A stretch of 64,000 nt of DNA. Origin: Ziziphus jujuba (Eukaryota; Streptophyta; Magnoliopsida; Rosales; Rhamnaceae). Below the pieces are notes generated by a model. That model did no database searches. It was not told the DNA's origin and saw only the letters and a program-made list of their open reading frames with translations. The stretch is from the NCBI RefSeq assembly GCF_031755915.1, contig NC_083385.1:1533001-1597000 (forward strand), read 5' to 3'. Shown piece by piece: positions 45,703 to 58,733 of this stretch (position 1 is the stretch's first letter; each line of letters starts with the position of its first letter). A program made the translations under genes and the position numbers.

Positions 45703-46335
45703 TCAACCTTCAAAATCTGTTTTCACCCACTGCCCATACTTGCCCTTCATTTTCTCATCCAACTCCTTCGCCTTAATCTCTGCAATTTTCGCGGCATTCG
45801 CCATGGACTCTTCCTGAACCCTCGAAATCCTCCTGCTCCTCTTCTTCAACGTTGCCTCTCTCTCCACTTCCAAACCTTCATACTCTTTCACCCAACAGTG
45901 CTGTACGGCGCAGCTCAACACCAATACCACCACCTGCAGTAGAAACAGCGCCATCAAAATCCCACATTCCAACCTCACCAAGAGCTTCGCTTCTTTGGGG
46001 TTCCGGGTCGACTTGATCAACGATAAGGTCGAGCTCTCTTTGGTGAACAGGGCTAATATGCTGAGCAACTGTCCGATCAACGATGCGAGGAGGAGTGAAA
46101 CATGGGTTATGAAGCAGATGTGGGTAAGCTGAGAGTAGAAACCAATAAAGGAGGAGAGAAGAGAGATGCAAGAGACCATGAGAAATGCCATGCCCATTGA
46201 AGTTGGAGGCATTCGGAGGAGAACAACAGGCGGTACCGAGGCTGAGGAGAGGATGAAGAGAGTGAAGTTCAAGCAGGAAAGGACTAGATTTGGAAAAGAA
46301 CATGAGTTTCTAAGATTAGATTTGGAGGAAGCCAT
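45703..46335 (-). CDS. Conserved plant four-TM membrane protein, function unknown
   Basis: Intronless gene for a 210-residue protein with four hydrophobic segments at about residues 15-37, 46-68, 72-97 and 122-146. The pattern is tetraspanin-like, but there is no large loop with the tetraspanin CCG motif. The C-terminal 60 residues are charged and probably helical (EREATLKKRSRRISRVQEES, then KAKELDEKMKGKYGQWVKTD). I recognise the family from other dicots, where it is annotated only as a membrane protein, so no biochemical role can be given. Length, hydrophobicity and a clean start-to-stop frame support a complete gene. A shorter overlapping frame in another phase (45878-46303) is a shadow. 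Confidence 0.88.
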   Translation of the reverse strand: MASSKSNLRNSCSFPNLVLSCLNFTLFILSSASVPPVVLLRMPPTSMGMAFLMVSCISLLSSFIGFYSQLTHICFITHVSLLLASLIGQLLSILALFTKESSTLSLIKSTRNPKEAKLLVRLECGILMALFLLQVVVLVLSCAVQHCWVKEYEGLEVEREATLKKRSRRISRVQEESMANAAKIAEIKAKELDEKMKGKYGQWVKTDFEG

Positions 46336-47612
46336 TTTTTGAGAGTGAGTCTTCGTCGTTTGGTTTGCTTCGATTTGCTTGCTATGCAGGCAAGGAAGGG
46401 GGAGAGATTTTGAATTTATTCAGCAAGGTGAGAAGATGGCCGTTGGGGGCTACAACGGCTACGTTGGACAGGGTCCACTTTATCATCGATTCCCATGATA
46501 TTCCCTCCTCAAGGTTTTTGAATTTTTCAGGCTCTTAGCCTTTTACACGAAAATTATTAACATGCTGTTTGGCTGCACAGATTAAATTGTTGAGCAATAT
46601 TATAATGTGTAATGATGCGAGCAAATTGTCTAATTTTTAAATTTCTAAGATGAGAAAAACGACTTTTAGCATCAGGTTTTTTTAAAAGGGCATATTATGT
46701 TAATGACTAGCGAGCACGGGCAATATTTGAATTGGCATTGCATATTCGAACGAGAATTTCATAGTAAAACACTAAAATAAAATCCAAGCTAATTTACCCA
46801 AAGACTAATTCTTTATTATCAATTACATAATATATGAGCAACGCAACCAAAAGGCACAAAATATACATTCAACCTCTTTGATGGGAGAGTACGGAGTAGT
46901 TCATTTTTTCATGCTCAAATGTACAGTTAACACGCAATGTTGCTCCGGCTTATAAATTAGATCATTCAAACTGGATAAATCACAAGGGGACAAGAAGAAA
47001 AAACAAATACAAAAGCTCAATCGAAATCCATGGCAACTATCTGTCACTCATAATTGGTGTACCAAATTGGAATATAAACCCTCATTAGAATGAAGCCAAT
47101 TGCACGCGAGATCTTGTCACAATTTACAAGATTTGCACTCAGCAGCAAAAGGGAATTATAGGACACTAATTTACTGCTATTTTGCATTTCCAGCATCTTC
47201 ATCAGTGGATGTTCGGTTCCATATTTGACCATGACACAACACAGAAACAGCTTAACTTGATGCTATCAAATATACCTCCATTTTGAGGAATGCAAAGCAT
47301 TTCAATTAGTTACATGCTTGATAAGTCCCTGCAGAAAAAGACATCAAAAACTGTGAAGATTACTTCTAATAACATATTAAATTCTGTTTTAGTAGCTTTT
47401 CAAGTACTTCAACAATAAATAGTAGCAGAGGTATGATTAGAAATCAATAAAAGTTAATTATCAACATCAATACTCACAGAATCAGATGATATATGCTAGC
47501 CAGGTAAAGTCAGAACAAGAAAGACAGTAAGATATGCATATTATTAACATGTCAACAAAAGAAAATGGAGACGGAATGATTGTAAATATAGGCATACCTG
47601 GTCTTCTGAGCT
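46336..47612. other. Spacer between the four-TM and ORG4-like genes
   Basis: The promoter side of the four-TM gene and the 3' flank of the ORG4-like gene. A possible extra 3' UTR intron donor (GTATGC) lies soon after the ORG4-like stop. No other gene seen. Confidence 0.5.
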
Positions 47613-49376
47613 CTATGTGTCTGGTTCACTATGGGTTAGAATGGCCTCAACTCTATCCAGTGATGCATGCAACTGTCCTGATCTCATGTTGAATAATGGT
47701 TCACCAGTGCCCAGGGCCCTAATCAATATGACAAAAAAAGGGAGAATGAAAAAACAGTGATACTAGAAGAACAAAACTTAATTGAACGTTACAACATTAG
47801 ATAATGTAAAACTTCTAAGTTTGGGTTTTCTAGGCTTTTTTTTTTCCTTGTTAATCATTGCTTAATGCAAACATAAGATTAAGACACTTGCCCGGTGATT
47901 TCTGGAAGGACATAATCAGCCCTCCACCCAAAACGGAAATCCACACCTGGGAACAAGCCAACTGATGTCTTATTCCGGAATCGAGATATACCATCTCCAC
48001 CAAAACATGTACTAAGCTTCCATTTCCAACCAGTTGCATGCATCTGAAAATTATGGCCTATCCCAACCTGTAATTTTTCAACAAATTTGATTGTAACTGC
48101 TACTGATTTTATACATATGTAAGTCCACTGTGATTGCATATTCATGTAGTTTATGACGGTTATCAAGTCATAGTAAAAATATAGGTATGCTAAGTCACGT
48201 TTGCATGAGATATCAAGAAAGATCTCAAAATCTTTTAATGAAAGGGGATAGTCTATAAAAGGATTATGTCAGAGGCATCATACCTGGAGATTTAAAAATT
48301 TGGTTACAGGAATCTTTTTTGAAAGCACGCGAACATCCTGTTGGAAAGGCTCATAGATGAACTTCCACCTTTTATCATGGGCCAAGGGCTTCAATACAAT
48401 TTTTGCTTGATACTCATTGAATGGAGCATTGTAGAACTGAACCAAAATAACGTGTATAAAAAAAAAAAAAAGCAATGGTATATTTTAATATCTTTTATTC
48501 TTCCGTAATAGAAATTTAAGCTAGTGTCAATCATTTTGCAGTTTCACACGCATAAAAATCCAGTACCAGGGGGAAAAAACCACCAACTATATAATGTGTG
48601 CCCTATATTATTATAAGCAATTATCAAAATAATTCGACGTCTCTTTGAATATCAACCGATATACTAGCAGTATGCTTGTGTCTAAGATGAAAATCCCACA
48701 GCCATCAACAAGAACAAAAGTCATAATAGAACCATTTGGAAGTGAGGCTCTTCGGTATTTATGCTCATACTCAAACTTGTAAGAATTTAGGATATATCAG
48801 AGACACCACAAACTACACACTGTTTCTCTACACCATAACTACCAGACACCAAATAAATGTAAGTTCTTCTTCCATTTAACTGGGCCTTTTTTTGCAAAAA
48901 CCTGATCTCATATATACTATCTTCCTTCTTAATTATGACTGCTTTCAACAAATTGGTGACAGGGGAAAACACTACCAGAATCTATTAGCATTTTAAATCA
49001 AGCACGTTTTTCACTGATGTGCCCTTGGGACATCGAAACTTGTATTGGAAAAACTTTGGCCTAAAGCTAGGACGGAAAAAAAAAAAACCTATAGTTCATA
49101 CATACCTCATAGTGTCCCCTACATATTTGGATATCAAAGCGAACATTTGGACATTAATTTGTGAAAAAAAAAAAAAAAAAACAGTTGAATTGGGAACAAA
49201 GTATACCAGTTCAAAAAATTTTAAAAATTAAAATTAAAAAATACCTCAAAATTGACACCAATCCGTAGACCCTGTATTTCTTTCCGAAACTTGAGAAACA
49301 ACTCCGACGGCATCAAATTAATAGTGTAAAGTTCATCCCAAGAAGTGGGTTCTTCACCATTAGTACCCGAGTCCAT
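47613..49376 (-). CDS. ORG4: ORG4-like conserved plant protein
   Basis: Four coding exons, in transcript order: 49245-49376, 48284-48436, 47892-48067 and 47613-47718, giving 188 residues. The first two introns are GT-AG. The third starts with GC (ACC GG, then GCAAGT) and ends in AG: only this donor keeps the frame and produces the conserved PEITGALGTGEPLFNMRSG, and the nearby GT would lead to a stop. Conserved text includes WDELYTINLMPSELFLKFRK, NAPFNEYQAKIVLKPL, VTKFLNLQVGIGHNFQ and DFRFGWRADYVLP. It matches the Arabidopsis OBP3-responsive gene 4 product (AT2G06010) as I remember it, including length; the biochemical function is unknown. Its place beside RNI-like and GNAT6-like genes supports this. 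Confidence 0.88.
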
Positions 49377-50558
49377 CGTTTATATACTACAACTGCAAAA
49401 ATTAAAAGAAAAAAAATAAATTTGTCAAACCCATCAGAATTCAGCCATTATTTATCAAGTCAACCGAAAACCCCGAAATGATATGAAAGGTTAAGCGCCT
49501 CGAATGCATAACAGGCGATTTAAAAAACCAAAAAAATAAAAAAATAAATCAAATGCTAGTACGTTAAGGGATGGTGAATTCCAACTTACCTCTTACGTTA
49601 CCGTTAATTGTATTTGGAGCCGTATATACACACTCTACACCCGAGGCTTTTGGAAAGGCAACGCCCTGCTACTGCCGCCCTCCGAAGAGAGAGAACGAAC
49701 AACTTCGGAGTGGATTCGATTGGAACGCAATGAATTTACCGTCATACCCTAACAATTTTTCAAAAATAACGCTGATATCCTCATTTTTTATTTTCTCGTC
49801 ATTTTGTATTAGGGGTTGAGTATGTGTGGGCCCTGGATGATCGTTGTCAGGGATGGTGGAGCCCACTCCCCCATGTTCCTTTGGACTTTGTTTAGAACTG
49901 AAATATGACTTGTGCGAAAATTCCTCTGCTTTTGACCCAAATAGAATATTAAAAAGAAAATTTAAATTTACAAAAAAAAAAAAAAAAAACAAATAGTTCC
50001 AAATGAAAAATAAATACATGTAACTGCCATTCATTTTCTGGCTCTAACAAATTGGGCATGACCAAGATGAGTAGGACAATGGGTCCTATATATTTGCCAA
50101 ATCGAACCAGCAAGATGTCACATTTTCTTTTTCTGTTTACCACTTGGTGTCTATGCGTCAACAAAAAGCCAATTAGAAGTCCAGATGGCGTCCATAATAA
50201 CATTACTTAAATGATAATCTGATTTATAGGATGTAATGGACCCAAAAATACCCCCCCCCCAAAAAAAAAAAAAAAAAAGGAGTCCGTTTGATCCATTTTC
50301 ATTGTTGTCTCTTTCAATTTAATGTGAGTTAGTTTAAAGCATTTAACAATGTATTAATTGAGTGAAAATGGCTCGGTTTTAATTTAAATTTTGATCGGTG
50401 TTGAATTTTCCATTACTGCTTCATATAATAAAAACGGAGCTAATTAATTTTGCTTAATTCACTGATGATAAAAATAAAAAATAAAAAATAAAAATCATGT
50501 TTTATAATTAAAACAAGATTATGATTGGGATCCAAATCGAGGAAAACTAGTCTAATAA
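49377..50558. other. Spacer between ORG4-like and RRM-like genes
   Basis: The promoter and leader of the ORG4-like gene, then AT-rich DNA with an A-run near 49973-49989 and C10 followed by A18 near 50252-50279. No gene seen; the frames at 49571 and 49669 are chance. Confidence 0.5.
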
Positions 50559-51527
50559 TTAATCGCAGCAGGGTGGTGGCGGCGTCGGAGAAATAAGCGC
50601 GGTTTTGGGGCGTTTGGGCACGAATTTTCTAACCCAAACGTGCTTTCCATTGATGGTGAATTTGGCTTTACTCAAACCATCAAGAACCATTTCAATGGTG
50701 GACGCCGAGTGGAAAACTATACGAGCAAACAGCGACTGCTCGTTTGGCTGCACTTCTTGCATTTGCAAAGACTCAATGCAATCCCCATAGCCTCTGGTAA
50801 AGAACTCTCTCACTTCCCATTCATATACCGGATATCCTTTAGAAAAGGTGACAAACATGGTCCTCTCCTCCGCCGGTACCACATGATCACCACCACCACC
50901 ACCAATGCCAACAACTGGTCCCACACGCCCGAATCCCGATGCAGCCTGAACCACCTGCAAGCTGGATGGGTGCAATTGATGAAACGAATTAGCACTAACG
51001 CACGACAAAATATTATCCATGTGAGGGGATTGGGTTTGGGATGTGCTTGCTTTATTTCTTTCATTAATGGATTGCTGCATGATATCCTTTAAAGCTCTAA
51101 TGCAAACTTCTTTCAAAATTCTTTTGATTTCTTGATTTGCATGTAGACGGTTTTGATGGAAAAATTGGAGGGATACTTCTTTCTCCATCAAGCATTGTAT
51201 GAGAGGGATATCAATGGTGGTGGTGTTGTTGATGAATATGTTATCAGTATGGGTTGTGGTGGTGGTGTTATTATTAATGCAGTTGAGGCAAGAGACGGCT
51301 TCGTCGGCGAGTTCGTTGATCAAGATGTATGGCAGAGATATCATCTTCTTGATGACATTGGGAAATCCAGTCCTCTCCAACCACATCAAGAGGGCGATAA
51401 TCTGCATAGACTCCGCTGGGTCCCTCCACAGTTTGATTACCAAGAGGCTGTAAAGCTCGCGGTCTATGGCATGGAAAAGCTTGAATTCTTCTTGTGAAAC
51501 CGAAGCTGGCGATTGATTGGGATCCAT
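50559..51527 (-). CDS. Conserved plant protein with C-terminal RRM-like domain
   Basis: Single-exon coding region for 322 residues. The N-terminal part (about 15-85: EEFKLFHAIDRELYSLLVIK, RDPAESMQIIALLMWLER) is helical and conserved in a plant family I recognise but cannot name. A low-complexity linker with N/T runs and a GIGGGGGD stretch follows. The C-terminal domain (about 223-307) has an RRM-like pattern: TMFVTFSKGYPVYEWEVREF, DCIESLQMQEV, LFARIVFHSASTIEMVLDG and INGKHVWVRKF. It lacks clear aromatic RNP residues in the first motif, so RNA binding is uncertain. The frame stays open 33 codons upstream to an ATG at 51626, but the ATG at 51527 (MDPNQSP) matches the usual family start. Confidence 0.82.
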   Translation of the reverse strand: MDPNQSPASVSQEEFKLFHAIDRELYSLLVIKLWRDPAESMQIIALLMWLERTGFPNVIKKMISLPYILINELADEAVSCLNCINNNTTTTTHTDNIFINNTTTIDIPLIQCLMEKEVSLQFFHQNRLHANQEIKRILKEVCIRALKDIMQQSINERNKASTSQTQSPHMDNILSCVSANSFHQLHPSSLQVVQAASGFGRVGPVVGIGGGGGDHVVPAEERTMFVTFSKGYPVYEWEVREFFTRGYGDCIESLQMQEVQPNEQSLFARIVFHSASTIEMVLDGLSKAKFTINGKHVWVRKFVPKRPKTALISPTPPPPCCD

Positions 51528-53699
51528 CACCCTGTCCCTGTCCTTGTCCCTCTGCAGCGTATGCGTGTATAATAAGCTTCTGCTGCCTCCACCAAACTGC
51601 ATCAAAACCCTGCCAAATTCATACAATTAAACAAAAATGAACCATCCATATGATGGGATTATGTGTGCAGTGTTTGTACACACACACACACACACACACA
51701 CTCACCGATTCCAAGATGTATGATCCATGTTAACATTTCTGCCTAGATTTTGCGGGAAATTGATCGAATACAGTGATTCTCAACGAGGGCATCGACCTGG
51801 AAATTAAAGGGGTTATTAATTCAAAGAAACGTCAGAAAGAAAACCTGAAAGTGAGTGTGTGTTTCTGAGGAAGGCTTCTGTGCCTGAGCAACTAACTGTT
51901 TTTTTGGAGATGGAGAGCAGCACCAAAACAACAAGGGAGGAGAGTTTAGTATTAGAAACTTAGTTTGGAAGGCAACGTCAGAGGAGCAGAATGCAAGCTT
52001 ATAATGAGTTAGTGCCATAATGTTGCTCTTATCAATGTGTTATCTGTTTTACAAGGACTTTGTTGGCTTTCATATCACTTTGAGAAATTATATCATTTAT
52101 GGCAACACATAATTAATGTGTTTAAAATCTTACTCTAGCAACTATGGTTGGTGTCATTAAAGCTTTTCCCTTTTCTGGGAATCTATTTTTTTTGTCAAAT
52201 GTGAAAACTCGACCCCAATGGAGTGGTTTTAACAATTTTTCTTTTTAACGTTTTGGAATTTTTTTTATTTTTTTTATTTTTTGACAAAGCTTATCCACTA
52301 GTGGCTTCAATATTCTTAGTTAGCTAGATTTTTTTATTTTTTATTTTTCTCACCAAAGCTTTAATTTTTTTTTTAAATTATATATTTTCTCTTTGTAATT
52401 TTCATTATACCAATTAATTGAAACTAAAATGCTTATTGTTCTTTTCTCTGATATGTATGATTACAAGAAAAAAACAACAAAGAAAGAAAAATTAAACTAA
52501 GCTAAAAGCACAAAGATATATTCTCTCATTAGAGCATCAAAGTATATGATCTAACCACTTAATATTTTCTAGAATCTATATGCGGATAATTTACAAATAA
52601 AAAATAAAATATTCCAAAAGGTTTTTCACTTCATATTTCATGTGATTGTATATTTGTTAAGGAATGAACAAAAAAAATATAAAAATGCGAATCTTACCAC
52701 AAATTCTGCGTTAATGAAAAAAAAAAAAACACTACCAAACAAACAAAAAAAAATACTATTAAACGTGCATGATATCGTATCACTTTTTCATTTTGAACTT
52801 TTTTGCGGCGCATGAAAAACAAAAATATGATATATAATAAATACTAAATGTGTGTATATAGTTATTGTTGATTATTTATGTTGTATTTTTCATATGATAT
52901 ATAATATATTAAATGTGTGTGTGTAGTTATTTTTGATTATTTATGGTGTATTTGTTCATTAATCTTCATATAAACAGCTTATTCTCCAAATTAATACACT
53001 CTGCTATTGAATCAAGAGTCAATTATACATGCAACTTTCAAAGTCATGAAGTCATTATTGATTGACTAAATTGGTCAAAGTGAATTTAGGGAAAGACATA
53101 ATTTTTTAGACACTTTAACGTTCTTGGACCCTTTGGAAGTAGCTAGATTTCAAGTTCGTTGCTCGCCATCCATCAATATCACATGGAAAATATTACTTGG
53201 TCCCATTATCAATGTAAAAACCGAAGGCAGCACAGAGAACCACTGTGAAACTTTGTTTCATAGGATTAAATAAGTCAGTTTTTTTAATTAAATTCTTGTA
53301 GCCTCTACTTGTATCTCAGAAAGAAAGCTGCTTTTAAACTGGGAAAAATTGACAAAGCACTCTTCATCTGCTAGGGGATTAATGGAAAGCACGTGAAAGA
53401 ACAAACAAATCCAGAATGGGAGGAAGAAATTCGGTAAATCTTAAGAGTTCTTGTACAATGTCGAAGTATAGTTGTTAAGACTCAAGATCTAAAGCCAACA
53501 ACTGGAAACGCTAAGAAGTCTATAACTGCTACTAGACTCTCAAAACGCGGACGAACAGTATACTAAAGCTTACAATGAAGTAAAACGGAATAACCCTGGA
53601 TTGAACCAGGAATTGACCCCTGAAGAACTTCAACATCGAAAACATTCTTTTTTTTTTTTTGACAAGTGTAAGAGAAATTGAAACACAGGCTAAAATGTC
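51528..53699. other. Spacer with (CA)n repeat
   Basis: Holds the leader and promoter of the RRM-like gene, with a (CA)n run at about 51679-51702, then AT-rich DNA. Around 52850-52950 there is an imperfect direct repeat (AAATGTGTGT..TAGTTATT.TTGATTATTTATG). The stretch after about 53330 leads into the 3' UTR of the OXS3-like gene. No gene seen. Confidence 0.5.
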
Positions 53700-55618
53700 T
53701 CAATGTGATTTGTTGTCCTCGTCTCCACTATAAATGGCCAGTCCAGTTATGTTAGGCGTAGATGCAGCAACACACTGTAGATCAGACAGAGAAAAGGATC
53801 GCCAAGGAGATTGTCGTTGAGGAGGTGATGACGATCCGTTGCCAGGTGACCTTTTAATGTGCGGATGCAAGGGTGGAAGGCAGGAAGATGGTGATGTCGA
53901 AAACAAGTTGGAGTCATCATGATTATTATTGCAGCCAGAGCTGCTCAGAGTATCACCAAGAAGATTAGAGTTTCTATTGGAGTTGGCCAGTTTCTTCAAT
54001 ATCCCACCACCATTATTTTTCAAAGGACAATTACGACTCTTCTCCAATGGATTCGTACGAGCTAACAGATTCTTCCGCTTCTTGTTGTAGGGATTTTCTG
54101 GCTTTGCAAGGTCTTTAATAGAAGAGACAGATGAGGCGTCTGCTAGACTTGTGAATGACTTTGATTTGCCACCATAAAACTTGGATATGCCTCTCCTGAA
54201 ATGAGAAAGAACTGATCATTTCATGAATTTTTAATAAACTAAAAATATGTTAGTGATAGCATATTAATCTCTTATCCAATCGCACTTGTAAATGAGTAGC
54301 ATGCTTAACTGGCTGCATATTCTAACTCTAGAATTCTCTTCATCCACAAGAGAGCGAGTAGTCCTCTTCTCTTGAAGTAAGCTTTCCAGTGATGCTGTGA
54401 AGCAGACTTAAGAAAATAACTATCTCTTTTTACTTTTATTTTATTCGAATATCTCCTCCGTTTCTAATGAGTACAATATGCTCCCAAGTTTCTTGCCTCA
54501 ATTACTCACGACTACAGTAGAACTGCAATTCAAGCCATTCAAGTTGATCGTCCAATAAAAAATGATCCAAAATATTATTCAGGGCAAGCTATTGATTCCA
54601 GTAAAAAGCTGAAGAACCGATTGAGATTTTCAATTTTTAAGGTAAAGAATACCACTTAATCAATGTAGGACTCTTTTTTTCTATTTTGGTCGAATAATGA
54701 ATGTAGGACTCTGACAGCTGCTGTATTTGTCTATTTCAAGAAAATCCTAAACATGCCACAAAACTTTTCAAGGATACCAAAGAATTATGAAAATAATATC
54801 CTGGTTGTATTTTGACCATTTCTACCTTCCTCTTATTGTTTGCTGAGAAGAGTATAATACAGAGTAAAACGAGGTAGCAAATTAAACTGAAAGCTCTCCA
54901 TCATTGTTCGATTTGCTTCTTTCAATTTTCAGGAGAAAAAAAAAAAAAAAAGAGGAAAAAAAAAAAGTAACAGTAGACACTAGGAGGAAACATGAATTGC
55001 TTCTAGTTCCTCTAGTTTCATAAAAGCAAACTACAAAGTCAAATTTATCAGAGGCTACCCTTCTACTTAAATACAGTACAACTACATCAAATAATTTTAT
55101 TGGCTTTATGTGAATTACTAAAACTTAAAAAAAAAAAAAAAAATCTCAAAATCAAATCTTTATCCAAGGAAACCACGTACTTCCTCAGAAGGGATCAAAA
55201 AGTTAAAAGCTGACTTAGCAAAACCCAACTCGATGATCCTGTTCATAACATAGCAAGACCTAAAGAGAAAAGAAAAGGCAAAAAAAAAAAAAAAAAAAAA
55301 AAGTAAAAGGTACCCATTATCATACTTGAGGGGCAAAACTTCCTCCAGAGCATCCATGGTGCCCAAGGGTCCTTTATACGAGCTCTGCACCTCATCATTA
55401 GCGGATTCTTCCCCGTCCGACGACCCACCTGACAAGTCGCTGTTCCTCCCAATCGACGATGAGCTGCAAGAGTCGGAGTCATGCTCCAAACGCCGATGAT
55501 CTCCTTCGGCAGGAGCGTTGGGTTCTTGCGAGTCATAGATCGAATTAAAAGGCATGCGGTGGCCCAACCTGGATCGTCGGATCGCATCGCCACCATTGCT
55601 CTCCAGAGCAATAGACAT
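53700..55618 (-). CDS. OXIDATIVE STRESS 3 (OXS3)-like protein
   Basis: Two coding exons, in transcript order: 55314-55618 and 53700-54195, joined GT-AG across a 1.1 kb intron; 266 residues. The family hallmark spans the junction at about residues 101-121: NGRGISKFYGGKSKSFTSLA. Upstream lies a serine-rich acidic stretch (DSDSCSSSSIGRNSDLSGGS). Downstream are the basic segment PYNKKRKNLLAR (a possible nuclear signal) and a serine/proline-rich tail with RSFSLSDLQ. OXS3-family proteins are nuclear, stress-associated factors implicated in tolerance to oxidative and heavy-metal stress, possibly through chromatin. The role of this paralog is inferred. Poly-A tracts lie just inside the intron next to the donor. 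Confidence 0.88.
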
Positions 55619-58195
55619 GTTTTATAAAAATTAAAAAATAGTTAAATAGCAGAGTAATAAAGAAAAAGAGCTTGCGATTGAAATGAGAAAAACAAAGAGA
55701 GAGAATAAGAAAGAAATTGGAGGAGGCTGATATTAGTAGTAGCTGGTGAAGAGCACATGGGGAGGTGGTGATATTTTCCCCATCGATGTTATTCTTTCTC
55801 AGAAACAGAGAAATAGCTTTTTTTATTGATATTGAATTGAATAAAATAATTAAAAGGATAAGTAAAAAAAAAAAAAAAAAAAACACAATAAAAAAGAGAA
55901 TAAATGAGGAAGAGGTAGCCTTATCCTGATTGAACAACCAGACTATGCTCCATCGGAACAAGTAAACAAAATTATCTGTTCTCCTTTTTTTTTTTTTTTT
56001 TAATTTCTTTTTTTCATTAATATGTAAAAATAAAGCTGAATGATAATAAATAGTGGGAGGCTATGTTTGGGTGTTGCAAACCACGGTTTCTTTTATGCCT
56101 TACGACGTTTCGAGTCTGTACAAGGATTTGGTTGACTCTTGACTTTGGTAAAGCCGTGGCATGGATGGCTTTGATCGTAAATTTGTTTCGTATATTTTAA
56201 TATTAAAAAGGATTAGAGGGTCCCACACCACACTTCTGCTTTTGACTTATGACCCCCTGCAAGTGCAACTCTACAACTCAGCATTACAGACGACATTTCT
56301 TTTTATAACATGTTTTATTCAGCCGTGATTTTCGCTGGATTTTTCTTAGCCCACAGATTAAAATCCTTTTTTATTATAAAAAATTCTAATATCTTTTTTT
56401 TTTTTTTAATAATTCTAATATCTATTTGACAAATATCTTTATCTAAACAATATTTTTGTGTAATTACTCTTTCTATAATCATGGTTTGAATATAAATAAA
56501 TATTATTGATCCCTATTTGAATAGAGAAAAAAAAAATCTTGGAAACTGGTAAAAGTGATGATCTAGACTTGGATTTATTATAAATTTTCAAAAGAGTGTT
56601 ATATAATCGAGATAAGAGAATTTTGTGTACTAAAATTTGGTGGATGACTAAAAGATAAATCTTTATTTTTAATATTATATATATATATATATGTATATAT
56701 TTGTTTTATGAGAAAAATAAATAATGAATTAGAGGAGGAGACAGAGTGTGAGAGCAAAGCTAGCATGTGGGAAATGGCAGGGTGCATTGCGTTTCTTGAA
56801 GAAGGGACGTTTTTTGAGTTTTGAGGACGTAAGAGATGATTACACATGTCCTGATCAGGGTGGTGTGTCAATCAGCTGGATAAACACGTGGCAACATAAA
56901 AATGGAACTTTTCCGTTACCAACTCCCAAAGAGGATAAGGGAGGAGGAAGGTTTATAATGAGAAAGTGTCCCAAAAGATACGATTCCGATATGGTTTTTT
57001 TTTTATTTTTTTATTTTTTTATTTTTTTTTTGGGGCTGAAAACGATTCCGATATGGTTGCCCACCACTATTGCTTCGTTCACCTCCTTTGGATCTCCTGC
57101 CTGAGGCCACGTTCAAATTACTTCTTCATCTTTTTCTCTTATTTTTTTTTTTTTTTTAAAGAATAAAATTGCATATGTGCATACTTCTTCGGTTCAACAT
57201 ATCAACAGCCCAATCAGTCGTTGTCACATTGTTTCTCTTCAACCACGTACTAAGCAATGCATATCTTCACACGGAATAATAACTCTCTCTCTCTCTCTCT
57301 CTCTTTCTTAATTTTCTTTTGAAAAATGGTGAAACATTTTACCTGAGATTTCAGTATACCATCATGAAATCTTGGATCCACTAAAAATAAATAAATGAAA
57401 TTTGGATCCACCAATTAAAGTTGTGCGCTATGAAGAGAATATGGTACATGTCTATTTTCCTTTTTTATTTTTGTGTTTTTTTTTTTTTTTTTTTTTGGTT
57501 GGTTCAAAATGCAAACTAACAACCATATAATCTCTCTAATTGAGATAGTTCCAAAAAGATGTTTATGAGTTACAAACAGAATGAATTTTAAAACCAAACC
57601 TCCAAGTCAGCAACAATAATTAATCCATAAAGCAGTAACCTACAAATTTTTAACAACAACACAATTAGCCCTTTTCCAATATTCTAGAATTATAGCTAAA
57701 AAATAACTATGTTTTATACTGAATTTAATCCTGTCCCCATTAGGATTTTCCAAAATCCAAAGTAGCCCACCTGTGCAATTTTGGCTTCCTAGGTAGAACA
57801 CAACCTTGAAAACCATCACTTCATTCGTATCAGCGTCATAACTTTTAAATGTCGCATCTACAACTCTTTCTCTACTTACAAGTTACAATCCTATATCTAC
57901 TTCGAAAATCATGTGGCAGCAAACAATTATTACATCATTCCATCAATGTGTATTTTAGATTTTTTTGAACCATCATTTTTCGGCCACTTATTTCGAGTAT
58001 GGAGGGAAATAAAGAGCGTCCATGCTAAAACAGGATTGTAGATTACAAAATCTGCATTTCATCCACTTGAGATAGGCCTCCTTCAACCCCTACTAACATT
58101 GGTCAACTGCTTATCATAATGCACCCTCGAATGAACACCCTAAAACCATATAGTTAATGTTCCCACTTTCATTCTCTCTCTCTCTCTCTTTATGA

Positions 58196-58228
<33 letters not shown>

Positions 58229-58733
58229 CCTAGAGAACCTGATTGAATCCAGAATCTAGGGTCAACAATGGTTATTAATACTTCCATTTTTCAATACAAA
58301 TTAACTGACTTTATTTGGTGCAAAAAGAGTATCTTTTCCATAAATATATTTTTTAAGAGACAGAAAAAGGATGTAATTTTTATCCAACATTAGGAGTGTT
58401 TTCTATTAGAGAAAATCTGAAGTATTACAAAATTCATCGCATATGAACGAGGAGATAAAAGAGAAGAGGACTTCTATCACATAATATTACGGAATTGCGA
58501 ATAATTTTAATGACCCATTCAATATACAAAAGAGACCAAGCCTAGTTCCGGAGCCCAATACTACTGGACCCAAGGAGGCCCAATCCAGTTCAACCACAAT
58601 CCGCAGAAAAGAATGGCCTTTATTCCAGCGTCCACTCAGTCACGGTAGTCACTGGTGACACTACAAAACAAACTTGAAGCTTCAGGAAACAGCAAAGGGA
58701 CCGGGAAACCTCGGACAGTGGTCGAGCGCCGCA
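55619..58733. other. Spacer between OXS3-like and TTLL12-like genes
   Basis: The OXS3-like 5' leader and promoter, poly-T tracts, (CT)n at about 57283-57304 and (TA)n at about 58204-58228. The plus-strand frame at 56748-57104 ends in a low-complexity F-rich stretch and is not supported. No gene or structured repeat recognised. Confidence 0.5.

Noticed and set aside
56748..57104. Plus-strand 118-codon frame
   Set aside because: The second half is phenylalanine-rich low complexity from a T-rich tract; no homology.
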